Positions 37,392 to 48,293 of a DNA stretch of 64,000 nt are shown one piece after another (positions within the stretch are counted from its first letter, which is position 1; each line of letters starts with the position of its first letter). Origin of the DNA: Cocos nucifera (Eukaryota > Streptophyta > Magnoliopsida > Arecales > Arecaceae); contig QRFJ01001028.1 of NCBI GenBank assembly GCA_006176705.1, positions 476,179 through 540,178 of the forward strand, written 5' to 3'. Below the pieces are notes generated by a model. That model was not told the origin of the DNA and did no database searches. It worked only from the letters and a program-made list of their open reading frames with translations. The position numbers and the translations under genes are program-made.

Positions 37392-37720
37392 GTGCAATAA
37401 CGCGGTTGTAATTTCTTTGAACATTGCTGACTATGATGTACGCCGCATTTTGGTGGATAATGGAAGCTTGGTCGATGTATTGTTTTACGATGCCTTCTCA
37501 AGAATGTTCCTATCCGATGACCGCTTGGGGCTTATGAATTCTCCACTGGTGGGATTCACTGGCAATGCATCCCCAAATTCTTTATATTTTAGGCTCGTCC
37601 CGCTCCTCAGAGGAAATGCGGACGTCTTCTCCTGGACCCCCGCAGATATACCGGGGATTGACGCCGAAGTCATGGAACATCGACTGACCGTCGATCCGAG
37701 GTACCGACCGATAAAATAAA
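37392..37720 (+). pseudogene. Protease fragment joined to pre-RT sequence (element 4)
   Basis: The protease motif ILVDNGSLVDVLFYDAF is present, then after GFTGNA the sequence passes through an inverted 27-bp filler (37,567-37,593) and resumes in the region just before RT (NADVFSWTPADIPGI). It ends around 37,716 where a stop replaces the codons before RT. The RT, RNase H and integrase core are missing. Confidence 0.75.
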
Positions 37721-37769
37721 AGATGCACCGCCACGCCTCGGAGAGACAAAAAGCAATCACCGAAGAAGA

Positions 37770-38440
37770 TTTCACAGGAGGCAAAATGAAGTTCAGCTAC
37801 TTTCACGACATCCCCAGCATAAGTGAGGCTGAACTCTCCCTCGAGCTTACCACCAAGGAAGCCCTAACAGAAGGGCGTGAAGAAGTCCTCCTCCCAAAAG
37901 GTTCTGCGACTATGCCTCCCGCAACACTCCTCGAACTCAACTCTCACGGAAGTTAAGAACCACTAAGACCAGAAGGAGTGCGATCTCCCCCAAACAGGCA
38001 CGATCGAAGCAAGTACTGCCTCTACCATCACGACCACGGCCACGATACTGAGGAATACATTCAGCTCCAAGATGAAATTGAGGAGCTCGTCAAAAAGGGG
38101 TGGTTGGGTAAATTCCTTCGATGCCAGTCTGAAGCAGGAGAAGATCGATCAAGGGCGCTACCATAGCCAGAAATGACAAAGAGGTCGGCCGCCTCACGGT
38201 GTCATCAACGTTACCCCTAGGAGGAGCTTGGTACTTCGACAATTCGTCATCTCCTAGTGTCAAGGCCAAGAGAAGCCTGCTCCAAATTGAGAAGGCCAGC
38301 ATGACATAGAGGAGGTCGTGAAGGCCAGCATGAGATAGAAGAGATCATCCGGTCTGAGCCTTGCTGTCCAAGGAAACCCAGAGGAACAACGCCCCCATGA
38401 CCCTGAAACGGGGATGTGCTGCTAGTAACTTCTCCTCGGT
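37770..38440 (+). pseudogene. Second gag-tail copy and integrase end (element 4)
   Basis: This stretch repeats the gag linker (ELSLELTTKEALTEGREEV), the His/Cys tail (CLYHHDHGHDTEEY) and the linker, then enters the integrase C-terminal region near 38,300. A duplicated GAAGGCCAGCATGA segment lies at 38,295-38,335. The arrangement matches element 3 at 20,360-20,940. Confidence 0.7.
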
Positions 38441-38517
38441 AAAATTCTTTCCATTCGATAATATTGTTTTTGGGTGCAAAAACTATGTGATGATAGGAAA
38501 GAAATGAGCGAAAGTGG

Positions 38518-39360
38518 TCCGTTAGGAACAGGAGAAGAACCTCGTCCTAACGTAGGCAAAGTCGAAGGCCTCATTCACCTTAGATGAGATGGAGGGAGAG
38601 ACGCGAACAATGGTCCGTATGTACCCCCACAGCCCGTTAGAAATAGGAGGAGAACCTCATCCTAACACGAGCAAAGTCGAAGGCCTTTTCATCTTAGATG
38701 AGATGGAGGAAGAGGCGAGGACGACGGTCCATATGTGCCCCCACAGCCCGTTAGGAACAGGAGGAGAACCTCGTCCTAACGCGAGCAAAGTCGAAGGCCT
38801 CGTTCACCTTAGACAAAATGAGGGGGAGATGGACGACGATCGGATGTGCCCCCATAGCCCATTAGGAATAGGAGGAGAACCTCGTCCTAACATGAGCAAA
38901 GTCGAAGGCCTCGTTCACCTAGATGAGATGGAGGGAGAGGCACGGACGATGGTCCGTATGTGCCCCCACAGCCGTTAGGAATAGAAGAAGAATCCTCGTC
39001 CTGATGCGAGCAAAGTCGAAGGCTTCATTCACCCTAGATGAGATGGGGGGAGAGGCACGGACGACGGTCTGTATGTGCCCCCACAGTCCGTTAGGAATAG
39101 GAGGAGAGAACCTCGTCCTAATGCGAGCAAAGTCGAAGTCCTCGTTCACCTTAGACGAGATGGGGGGAGACGGACGACGGTCCGAATGTGCCTCCACAGC
39201 CCATTAGAAATATGAGGAGAACCTCATCCTAACGTGAGCAAAGTCGAAGGCCTTGTTTATCCTAGACAAGATGGGAGGAGAGGCATGGATGACAGTCCGA
39301 AGGTGCCCCCACAATCCATTAGGAGCAGGAGGAGAACCTCATCCTAACGCGAGCAAAGTC
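38518..39360 (+). repeat. Tandem array of TTAGGA...TCCTAA modules (element 4)
   Basis: About eight units of 105-118 bp match the array of element 2. Copies carry CGTTAGGAACAGGAGGAGAA and GCGAGCAAAGTCGAAGGCC. Confidence 0.88.
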
Positions 39361-39384
39361 CAAATTCGAGCTCCGAAGTCTACA

Positions 39385-39960
39385 GGAAATAGGATCTCCA
39401 TCAACCTCGATAGGAGATAAAATCTTTTTCGAGCGTCCGCATCAACCTCGGTCATAGAAAACAAGATCTCTCCCGAGGGTCCGACAACCTTGGTCCGAGC
39501 GACCGAGACAACCTCGGCCAGAGATGAGATCGAAGACAATCTCAGCCACCGAAGATAAGATCTCCCCTGAGGGTCCGTGGCAACCTCGGTCCGAGCGATC
39601 GAGACAACCTCGGTCAGAGATAAGGTTTACGACAACCTCGGCCAGAGCGTCCGAGACAACCTCGATCAGAGATAAGATCTCTTCCAAGTGCCCGAGCCAA
39701 CCTCGGTCAGAAATAAGATCGGAGACAACCTCGACCGAAGATGAGATCTCTTTCGAGCGATCGAGACAACCTCGATCAGAGATAAGATTGGAGACAACCT
39801 CGGCCAGAGATAAGATCTCTTTCGAGCGACCGCATCAATTCCGACTATAGATCAGATCTTTTTCGAGCATCCGTATCAATCTTGGCTGGAGATGAGATCT
39901 CCTCTGGGCTTTAATTTCAGCACCAACTTCGTCTGGAGATGAGATCTCCCCCCGAGCTTC
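39385..39960 (+). repeat. Degenerate AGATAAGATCTC-type repeats (element 4)
   Basis: Irregular units of 35-60 bp carry GAGATAAGATCTC or AAGATCGGAGACAACCTC, similar to 22,480-23,385 of element 3. Confidence 0.8.
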
Positions 39961-40056
39961 GATCTGAATCAGCACGGAGTCCGAAAGAGAACTTCGGCAG
40001 TCGTCTTTTTTGCACTCCCTTCCTTCGAGTTTCGAACTCAAAAGTGGGGGGACTAT

Positions 40057-41047
40057 TATTGGGGATAAACTCCGCTCCTGTCGAAGTCTAGTTTGATGCT
40101 CAACCTAATGCAACCGGTAGCCATGTAAGAGCCTCAGCGACCGAGCTTCTTCGGACTCTCCGCGGTCGGGCTTGAGCCAAACTCCCTCCGAGCCCCCCTC
40201 CGGCCGAACTCCTCAATGGTTGCATCCTGGCCAAGCTTCTCAGCGGCCGAGCTCCTGTCGGACTCTCCGCGGTCAGGCCAAAGCTGAACTCCCTCAAAGC
40301 TTTTCCTTCGATCGGACTTCTTCAACAAACTCCTTCCGGACATTCCCTTCGGTCGAACTTCTTCAAGAATCGGACTCCTCCCAGACACCCCCTTTGGTCG
40401 GACTTCTTCAGGAGCCAGACTCCTCCCACACATCCCCTTCGATCGGTCGAGCTCCTACCGAACTCCCCAGCGACCGAGCCTTATCCGCACACCTCCAGCC
40501 AGATGCCTACGAGAGTCGAACTTCTTCCGAGCTTCCTCTTCAGGAGTCCAAACTCCTCCGAAATGGGTACACATCAAAGCCCTTCAACCCTTCATTCGGT
40601 CCCAAGCGGCTCAGTATCAAGACAACTGCAGCCATCACCATCAGTCTACCGCAAGCGACAGTGATCCACTACCAGACGGTGATGGCTGTCGCCATCAACC
40701 CGTTGGAGACAGCGCTGTAGATAGTGCCTTCTCCTAGGACTGACTCCGTCGGACCTCGAGCGGCCCGCCAGCATGCGGCTACAACTGTCACCATCAAGCT
40801 CCACCTATAAAGGATCCTCTAGATACGCTAACCCTAAGCTCTAAGTTCTCCTCTTCTTCTCTAAGTTCTGTGGAACTCACTCCCGAGTATTCCATTCCTG
40901 TTGGTTAGAGCTGACTTGACGTTGGAGGGTCCTGCCGGAGCCACCCCCAATGGCTCCGGATTGGACTTTGTTTTACAGGTCCCCGATGGCGATTTCGTCT
41001 ACCTCCGCTCCAGCTGATTTTGACGATGACGAGATTCTGCATCAACA
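40057..41047 (+). repeat. 3' LTR of element 4
   Basis: It starts TATTGGGGATAAACT, where the expected TG is TA, after the PPT AGTGGGGGGACTAT, and ends GCATCAACA (991 bp). TATA-like TATAAAGG lies near 40,807. It pairs with the LTR at 34,681. Confidence 0.88.
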
Positions 41048-41373
41048 TAAACTATCACTAGTACAACCTTTCTTCATTCGAGATTTAAAGCTTGAGAGAA
41101 TTCATCAAGTGTCTTTTTAATACTTTATTTCTTATGTTTTTTAATAAAGAGAGAGTTAACATCCCAATTTTCTATTAAGGCAACAAGCATGAGCAAATAC
41201 ATGACGGATTAGATTCTGGGATAATATGGGAGCAGATGTGAATCTATTTGGCGCTACAACTAGGTAGCCAATTGGCACGATGGTTAACTGCCAGGTATTT
41301 AACTTGGATAATTCTTGTATCATTTCTTTAATATAATTAGCAGGATTCTTTCATGATTATTTTTAAATATATA
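41048..41373. other. Intergenic DNA
   Basis: No recognisable gene or repeat terminus. Confidence 0.5.
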
Positions 41374-41545
41374 TGTTGATGCAAAATTTAGTTGACATTG
41401 AAATGAGCTGAAATTGGAAAGATCGAGATCGTCATTGGGACCTGCAAAATAAATTTTAATCGGAGTCAAAATGGCTTCGATAGAACTCTCTGATGATCAA
41501 GTCAACTTTTTTGGCCAACAAAAATGAAGTACTTAAATAATTTTT
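41374..41545 (-). repeat. Decayed gypsy LTR end, minus strand
   Basis: On the minus strand it reads like the R/U5 end of the gypsy LTRs in this window, with GTTGGCCAA, GACTTGATCATCAGAG, TTTATTTTGCAGGTCCC and the end TTTTGCATCAACA. It faces a second relic at 41,630-41,803 in opposite orientation. Confidence 0.6.
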
Positions 41546-41629
41546 ATAGAGTTTCTAGAAAAAAATTAGAGCTTGAAGTAGAAAATGAATTATGCTGAGC
41601 ATTTCTTTAAGAACAAAGAATCAGAGTGG

Positions 41630-41803
41630 TGGCCCTTTCTCTAGCATCAATTCTATTGGCCAAAAGAGCTGATTTGATCGTGGAAGGATTCTATCAGAGC
41701 CATTCTAACTTTGATTAGAATTTATTTTGTAGATTTTCGACGATGATCTTGATCTCTCCAATTCCAGCTCATTTCAGCGTTAATCAAATTCTAGACCAAT
41801 AAT
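41630..41803 (+). repeat. Decayed gypsy LTR end, plus strand
   Basis: The sequence ATTGGCCAAAAGAGCTGATT, then GATCGTGGAAGGATTC and TTTATTTTGTAGATTTTCGA, corresponds to the family R/U5 end and finishes near CTAGACCAATAA. With the minus-strand copy it forms a head-to-head pair. Confidence 0.6.
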
Positions 41804-42842
41804 ATATATTTTATAGAGAAGCCCATAAATTAACGTAAGCATCACTATAATACAACCGGTAAGCCTTCACAAAACCAATCAGTTTGCCAGTTGTAGAGAA
41901 ATCATTAGTTTAACGTGTGCAAAGTACCAATTGGCAGAGTTGAATTCTAAGATTTATGGCTTGACGTTGGAGCTCGGGGATTTGATTGGTATTGACGGAG
42001 AAGGCAATGTTGATAAAGAATTATAATCTCCTTGTGTTAAATATATGAAATGTATTTATGTCAAGATGATGTATGGGGCTGATGAAGGCCAAGCAAGTTG
42101 TTAAAATTATATGATATAAGAACTTTGTAGAATCCATAATGGATGCGACGGATTCTTTATGGGATTTAAAAAGTACCATACGGTGCATGATTGGATATCA
42201 TCCATCGGTAACTATCCTACTGTTTAAATACCATGTAAGATTTATCCATCTTATAATAGACGGCATCATCATGCACAACATCTTATGATACTTTTTTAGT
42301 ATTATAGAGGATCCACTCCCATGATAGATTCTCTCATGTAATGGCTGCAAGACTTGAATTATAAGGTCAACTCATTAATTTGCCAGTAACAAGGCAGGCA
42401 GGGAAGACTTGGAACAATTTGGTAGGTACGAGAAATAATGACTAAGAAACTTCATAAACAAAATTGTTGGCTATTTAAGTCTCAGGGAGCCGGTTTGGGG
42501 ACTGAAGGCACCTGGAATGTCTTTCTCATTGTCCAAGGCCATTAATTTTATAGCTTTGAAGATGGTTTTGTTTTCTGTGGTAATTATTTAATAGCTTTGG
42601 AGTTCTAAGCAAAGAAGAAACAGCACATACAATGACCAATTGTGCCTGGATGGCAGTAATTTTTTTTAAAATTTTTTTGAAGCAATTGGACAAGTTATGC
42701 AACAAGGAATAGATGGGCATTGGCTTACAACAAAGAACTAGAAAACAGAAGAAGAAGAAGAAGAAGAGTAAGGTTTGTATTGTTGTTTCAATATTCTACG
42801 ATCTAAATCCATGCGCAAAAACATTAATAATAGCCAACAAAA

Positions 42843-42881
<39 letters not shown>

Positions 42882-44382
42882 CATATAAAAAAAAATTATT
42901 GATGGATCAAGTCTAATAGACCAAACCATATCTTGGGGTAGGTGTACGGTGGATAACAAGATGAATTCTCGTCCATGTTTTGATCATGAATAATTTAAAT
43001 ACAGGATTAAGAGTAAATATGGTGAGTGACTATTGAACTCGTCCACTAGGCTTGGTCTATCTGATAATTTCTCTCCCGACATGTTCCAATGTCATCTTAG
43101 GTCATCAAGACTTAGCATGTACAAGTTGGATGTCCTTTGTATTTATAACTTATGGGACAAAGAATAAATAAAGGAAAACCTTGAAATTGGATTCAATGAG
43201 AAATGGAATGCGGTGTGACAATGTCCCATAGAAGAAAATTGGGGTTTCATTGCAGTGTAGGCAAGGCACGGTCAAATTGCCAAAAATGATAGAGATATGC
43301 ATAAAGACTTTGAGGACTTTTGAAAAATCGGAGTCAATAACAAATCAATTTTATTGACAAAAAAATAGCTGCTTAAATTTTCTTACCTTTTATCTATTTT
43401 CTAAAATTTAAGAGTGGCAATAATGGATGGAGAGTTTTATTGGCCCTCCTTTAAATAATTTATATTTTTCTAAAAGAGTCATAAATAATTAACTTTTCTT
43501 TTTTTGATAGAGAATAATTAATTTTTCAAGTCAAGTAGATTATAAAAGTAAATGAACTGAGTGCCATATATTTCGAGGAAAAAAAATTAAAACCCTTTCT
43601 AGGATAGTAGAAAAACTTTTTTTTTTTTTTTTTTTTTTTTTTGTGATGGCAAATCAATTCTTTCTCAAACACAATTTGAAAGAAAAATATTTTGCAATCC
43701 AAAAAATTTACATGAAAAGTTGTATTCTTGTTATGTGACTATTCATCACTATAACTTTCTATAGTTGACACCATAAAAAATATTAGAAAATTAAGACAAG
43801 AAGTTACCCATATAAATATGTGATTTTTTATTCCAAAAAAAATATTTTTTTTATTTTTTCAAATGCTCCTTAATTATTTTTTTTTAAAAAAAATGTATGC
43901 TGGATCATCCCTTTCACCTATTGGATTCTCAACTAGTAAAATTAATTATATAAATTATGCTTACTTTAAAGTTCAAATTAGATCTTGCATCATATTTAAG
44001 TCAATCAAAATTATTTTTCCCACATCTAGCTAACATGTAGCGCAACAAAGTCCTAAACTCTTATATTCATACACTTAACCTAATCATATAAAAAAATTAT
44101 TTTTATAAAATATTTATACCACTACCAATCATAATATCGATTTTTCATCAAATAAAATGAGGATTGATGCAAATTCAAAAGGATACGTCTACTTCATGTT
44201 GGTTTGGCCAATCCATCAAGCACCAAACCACCATCACTCTCTCTCCCCACATGACAAGTGGGGAAAGAGGTAGCAATCTTTTGAACAATTTTTATCCAAC
44301 CAACAACCCACCACCGTCGACAGTAATATAATAATAATAATAATAAATCAATTATTTATGATTTCAACCATAACAAAAGATT
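41804..44382. other. AT-rich intergenic DNA, no gene
   Basis: No coding region is supported. It contains a GAA microsatellite (42,746-42,768), a long AT dinucleotide run (42,846-42,880), a poly-T run (43,617-43,642) and an AAT run near 44,322-44,346. Confidence 0.55.
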
Positions 44383-44695
44383 TTGCGTGGGAAATATCCC
44401 AGAAGGACCACGTTCCGTGAGGAGGTAATCTCTCCACGTTGGCCGCCGCAAGCGCGGGACCTAATGGGCGGGTCTATCGCTTTCCCATTGGTTTTACCGT
44501 GGACCTCGCGACACCTCATTGGTGGTTCCGCGGTCGAGCTGTGGGACCCTCGCGTCTTGGTCTCTTGGATGCGAACGGCAGCTGGCGGTTTATACGAAGA
44601 GTCGACGACCCAGTCAACGTGGGCCGTACGCTCCTGCTCAAACCCCTCCGGCTGAGCCGGTGAAAGCCTTTTCTTCTTCTTGTGACTTCGTCGGT
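44383..44695. promoter_or_regulatory. GC-rich, promoter-like island
   Basis: About 300 bp of GC- and CpG-rich DNA stands out from very AT-rich flanks. It carries two ATTGG motifs (inverted CCAAT boxes, near 44,487 and 44,518) and several CGCG-type sites. Two short overlapping frames exist but neither has a known domain. The foldback transposon starts at its 3' edge, so it may be the remains of a promoter or first exon. Confidence 0.35.
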
Positions 44696-44704
44696 TGAAA
44701 AGAT

Positions 44705-45420
44705 TGGATTTTTTTTTAAAATATTACTTTTTAAATAATTAATTTTAAAAATATTATTTTTTAAAATTTATTTTCAAAACTATTTTAGTTCTGGTGAGAT
44801 GATGTTGATGTGGCGAAATCACATATTCAACATATGATTTTAAGTTAAAATGATATTTTATAAAAAAAATAAAATCGCATATGGAAGATACTATTTTAGT
44901 AAAATCGCATCTCCAACATGTATCTTCTTCTTTTTTTTTTCCTGCACCTCATCCGACTATTTTTTTTATTCAGATCCGCTCTTCGTTGGGGCCAAAGGAG
45001 GGGATGACGGTGGCTCGAGATGTGGGAGGCGCTCGAGATGGAGGATTGGCGGTGCCTCTAGTGCAGTCGATCGAAGAGGGGGGTGGTGGCGACGTCGGCC
45101 CGCAGAGGATGGATGGGGCATCGGCGGAGGGCGCGGACGGAGGGGGTGTCGGTGGGGTGCGGGTTCCTAAAGGTGGTATTAGTGGTCAGGTGGAGCCATA
45201 GGGGGTGCGGGGTGCGGCGTGCGACGTGCAGGCGGGCTTCGCCACTGCTAAGAGGGGCACGAGGGAGGGGGAGGGGAGGGTGGCGATGGGTGCCCTAGGA
45301 GGACGTAGGGGGTGCTACAGAAGGAAGAAAAGGGAAAGGAGGAAAAAAACGAAAAGAAAGAAAAAAGAAAAAAAAATTGGGAAGAGGAGAAATAAAATAA
45401 AGAAAAAAAATTAATATATT
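44705..45420 (+). repeat. Left terminal inverted repeat of the foldback element
   Basis: It pairs with the reverse complement of 46,380-47,095. Landmarks in order are AAATAATTAATTTT, AATCGCAT, TATCTTCTTC, GATCCGCTCTTCG and the GC-rich tract from about 44,990 to 45,310. Confidence 0.8.
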
Positions 45421-46379
45421 ATTAATTTTTTTAAAAAATAATATATTATTTAAAATATTTTTTTTAAAATATGTTATTATTAAAAAAATAATAAAACATT
45501 ATTTTAGTAAACATTATTAAAATAATATTTTATTATTAATAATATTTTATTAAAATAAATATTTTATTATTAAAATAATATTTTATTCAAATAAAAATAA
45601 AATATTATTATTTTTTATTAATAGTAAAATATTATTGTTTGATTAATAATAAAATATTATTTTATTATTTGGGGAATGGAAGGAAAAAAGAAAATAAGAA
45701 AATATTTGGGGAGGGGAGGAAAAAAGAAAAAAAATATTTTTATTAATAATTTAAAAATGCTATTTGTATATTAACATATTATTTTTAAAATAAATATTTT
45801 CCTAAAAATTAATAATAAAACATTCTTTTATAAAAGAAAAAATATTTTTTAAAAATTATTATACAAATAATATTTTTATTATTAATAATACTTTAAATAA
45901 TGTTTTACATTTTTAAAAATACTATTTGTATAATAAAAATACTATTTGAAAAACTAATAATAAAATAATAAAATATTATTTAAAAATAATGTGATATAAT
46001 AGTAAAATATATTTTATTATTTTTAATAATAATATATTTTCTAAGATAATATATTTAAATTAATAATAAAAAATATTAATTTTTTTAACATGTTTCTTTG
46101 GAGAAAATAGATACTCAACTTTGGTAGGGTTAGGAAATATTTTTTATTATTAATTTAAATATATTATTTTAGAAAATATATTATTATAAAAAATAATAAA
46201 ATATATTTTACTATTATATCACATCATTTTTAAATAATATTTTATGATTTTATTATTATTTTTTGAAATATTATTTTTATTATACAAATAGTATTTTTAA
46301 AAATTATAAAATATTATTTAAAGTATTATTAATAATAAAAAAATATTATTTAAATATTATTTTTTTAAAATATCATTAG

Positions 46380-47095
46380 TTTTTTCTTTTTTTTTTATTT
46401 TTTTTTCTTTTCTTTTCCTTCCTCACGCAGCATCCCTTGCGCCCCCCTTAGGTGCACCCATTACTACCCTCCCCTCCCCCCTCTCCTGCACCATCCTTGG
46501 TGGTGGTGAAGCTCGCCCACATGCCGCACCTCATATGGCTCCACTCGATCACCACCACCTTTAGGAACCTACATCCCGCCGACGCTCCCTTCATCTGCAC
46601 CCTCTGCCGACGGTCCCTCCATCCTCTACGAATCGGTGCCGCCATCGTCCCCCCTTCCCTCTCCGATCGACCCACATCGGAGGCACTACCAACCCTCCTC
46701 CCCTCCCCCGCCCTGTGCACCTTCTGCATCCCGTGCGATTGCGGTCCGATGCCGCCATCGTCCCCGCCTCCCACATTCCATACCGTCGCCGTCCCCTCCT
46801 CTGGCCTCGACAAAGAGTGGATCCAAATGAAAATAAAATAAAATAATTGGGTGATGCATGAAAAAAAAAAGAAGAAGAAGATGCATGCTGAAATCGCATC
46901 TTCTACATATAATTTTATTTTTTTTATAAAATATCATCTCAACTTAAAATCGCATGTTGTCTGAAATTGCACGTACAATATGCGATTTCGCTGCATCAAT
47001 GCCACCTCACAGAATCAGGATAGTTTTGAAAATAGATTTAAAAAATAATATTTTTAGAATTAATTATTTAAAAAATAATTTTTTAAAAAAAATCC
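46380..47095 (-). repeat. Right terminal inverted repeat of the foldback element
   Basis: Read on the minus strand it follows the left arm: AAATAATTAATTCT, AATCGCAT, CATCTTCTTCTTC, GATCCACTCTTTG and the GC-rich tract. Differences are substitutions and short indels. Confidence 0.8.
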
Positions 47096-47104
47096 TGAAA
47101 AGAT

Positions 47105-47306
47105 ATAGTCAAAATTACAGGGAGGGGGCACACGAGATGTTCACGTGCAGACACAATAAATGAGGATGTCTGGTGCTTTAAATCATGTTTTAAAATAACA
47201 GATATTATAGAAGTGGATTCGAGAAAAATATATATATAAATATAATTTACAGGGCAAGAAAATGAAAGTTCACTATCTGATGGACAATTCATCAAATGCT
47301 AAGATT

Positions 47307-47338
<32 letters not shown>

Positions 47339-48180
47339 GATGATTTTATCAGATAACGTTATACTTTGCTGCTATTATAGTAAACATAATATTATTATGA
47401 CCAATTAGGAGATAAAAAAAAGACTATGGCATTATCAATTTAGGTATGTCAAAATATTTTAGATTTTTTTTTGATAAAAATAGTGCACTCTTTATACATG
47501 AATAGAAGATTGTATTGTTAGATATAATATAGAAGATTATATAATTCATACTCGTTGGTTAAAAAAAAAAAAAAAGCATTCAATAAACAAATAGGATAAA
47601 AATTCTATTACAAGTAAAATATATTAGATAATAACTCAAGTAAAAACTAATTCATGAGTATAATTAATATTTTAGGTTTATTAAAAATTATTCCATTGTT
47701 AAGTGGAATAAATTATGGGATAGGTTAGGGATGACAGCGGGATAGCGTGTATATATATATATATATATATATATTACATGAGCTTTAATATAAGCTTTAT
47801 CTGTTGCGATATATTCCTCAAAAATATATCATATTAAATTAATTGGTTAATTGATCAGAACCTCAACAATTTGAGATATTTCAATCAATTTGTTACATTA
47901 TAGATATTTTGTCTCAAGGCTATTTTTTTTATTATAAAAGTAATAAATCCATAATTTCCGGTTCAGCCGGTTTTTGGTAGGTAGGGAGAAAAATTAACCC
48001 ACAAAAAAAAAAATGGACCGGTGCCACCTACCATTCCCCCGAGGACTCACCGGCCACCAATAATTCTATAATAAAAATATATAATAAATAAACATAATAA
48101 AAATATATAATAAATAAATATTTAATTTGATATTTTAGATTTATCTTTAATTATTTTTCCGTCCAATGATCTAGTGCCCG
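47105..48180. other. AT-rich upstream region of GS1
   Basis: No gene or RNA is recognised. AT dinucleotide runs lie at 47,317-47,338 and 47,750-47,773. The last few hundred bases probably hold the GS1 promoter. Confidence 0.5.
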
Positions 48181-48203
48181 TGTTCCCAGGACCAACCCTG
48201 CTT

Positions 48204-48211
48204 TATATAAA
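48204..48211 (+). promoter_or_regulatory. TATA box of GS1
   Basis: TATATAAA lies 83 bp upstream of the GS1 start codon. A transcription start about 30 bp downstream (~48,238) would give a leader of about 55 nt with CT-rich character. Confidence 0.7.
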
Positions 48212-48293
48212 CGGTCTGCCGTCGCCCCCACTTCTCCTCGCTGTCTCTCGCTCGATTTCTGGGTTCTCTTCGCTTCGTTGCAGGCTTGCAGCC

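Larger units (their letters stand above)
34681..41047 (+). mobile_element. Element 4: gag-bearing, pol-deleted gypsy element
   Basis: A 6,367-bp element has two LTRs, a primer-binding region, long gag, a protease fragment, a pol deletion, a second copy of the gag tail, the integrase end, both tandem-repeat families and a PPT. The flanks TAAAT (left) and TAAAC (right) fit a 5-bp duplication with one change. The layout is like the non-autonomous TR-GAG elements known in plants. It would need proteins of an element such as element 2 to move. Confidence 0.88.
44696..47104. mobile_element. Mutator-like foldback transposon, non-autonomous
   Basis: The 2,391-bp element (44,705-47,095) is flanked by a perfect 9-bp direct repeat TGAAAAGAT (44,696-44,704 and 47,096-47,104), the duplication length typical of Mutator-like elements. 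The ends read TGGATTTTTTTT and AAAAAAAATCC, and the two arms of about 700 bp are inverted copies of each other. The outer part of each arm is AT-rich and the inner part is a GC-rich coding-like segment, as in Pack-MULEs. The centre (45,420-46,380) is extremely AT-rich. No transposase frame is present. Confidence 0.8.

Noticed and set aside
44850..45414. Overlapping Gly/Arg-rich frames in the GC-rich arm
   Set aside because: No domain, several overlapping frames and an inverted copy with different frames. It may be captured gene sequence but there is no intact gene.
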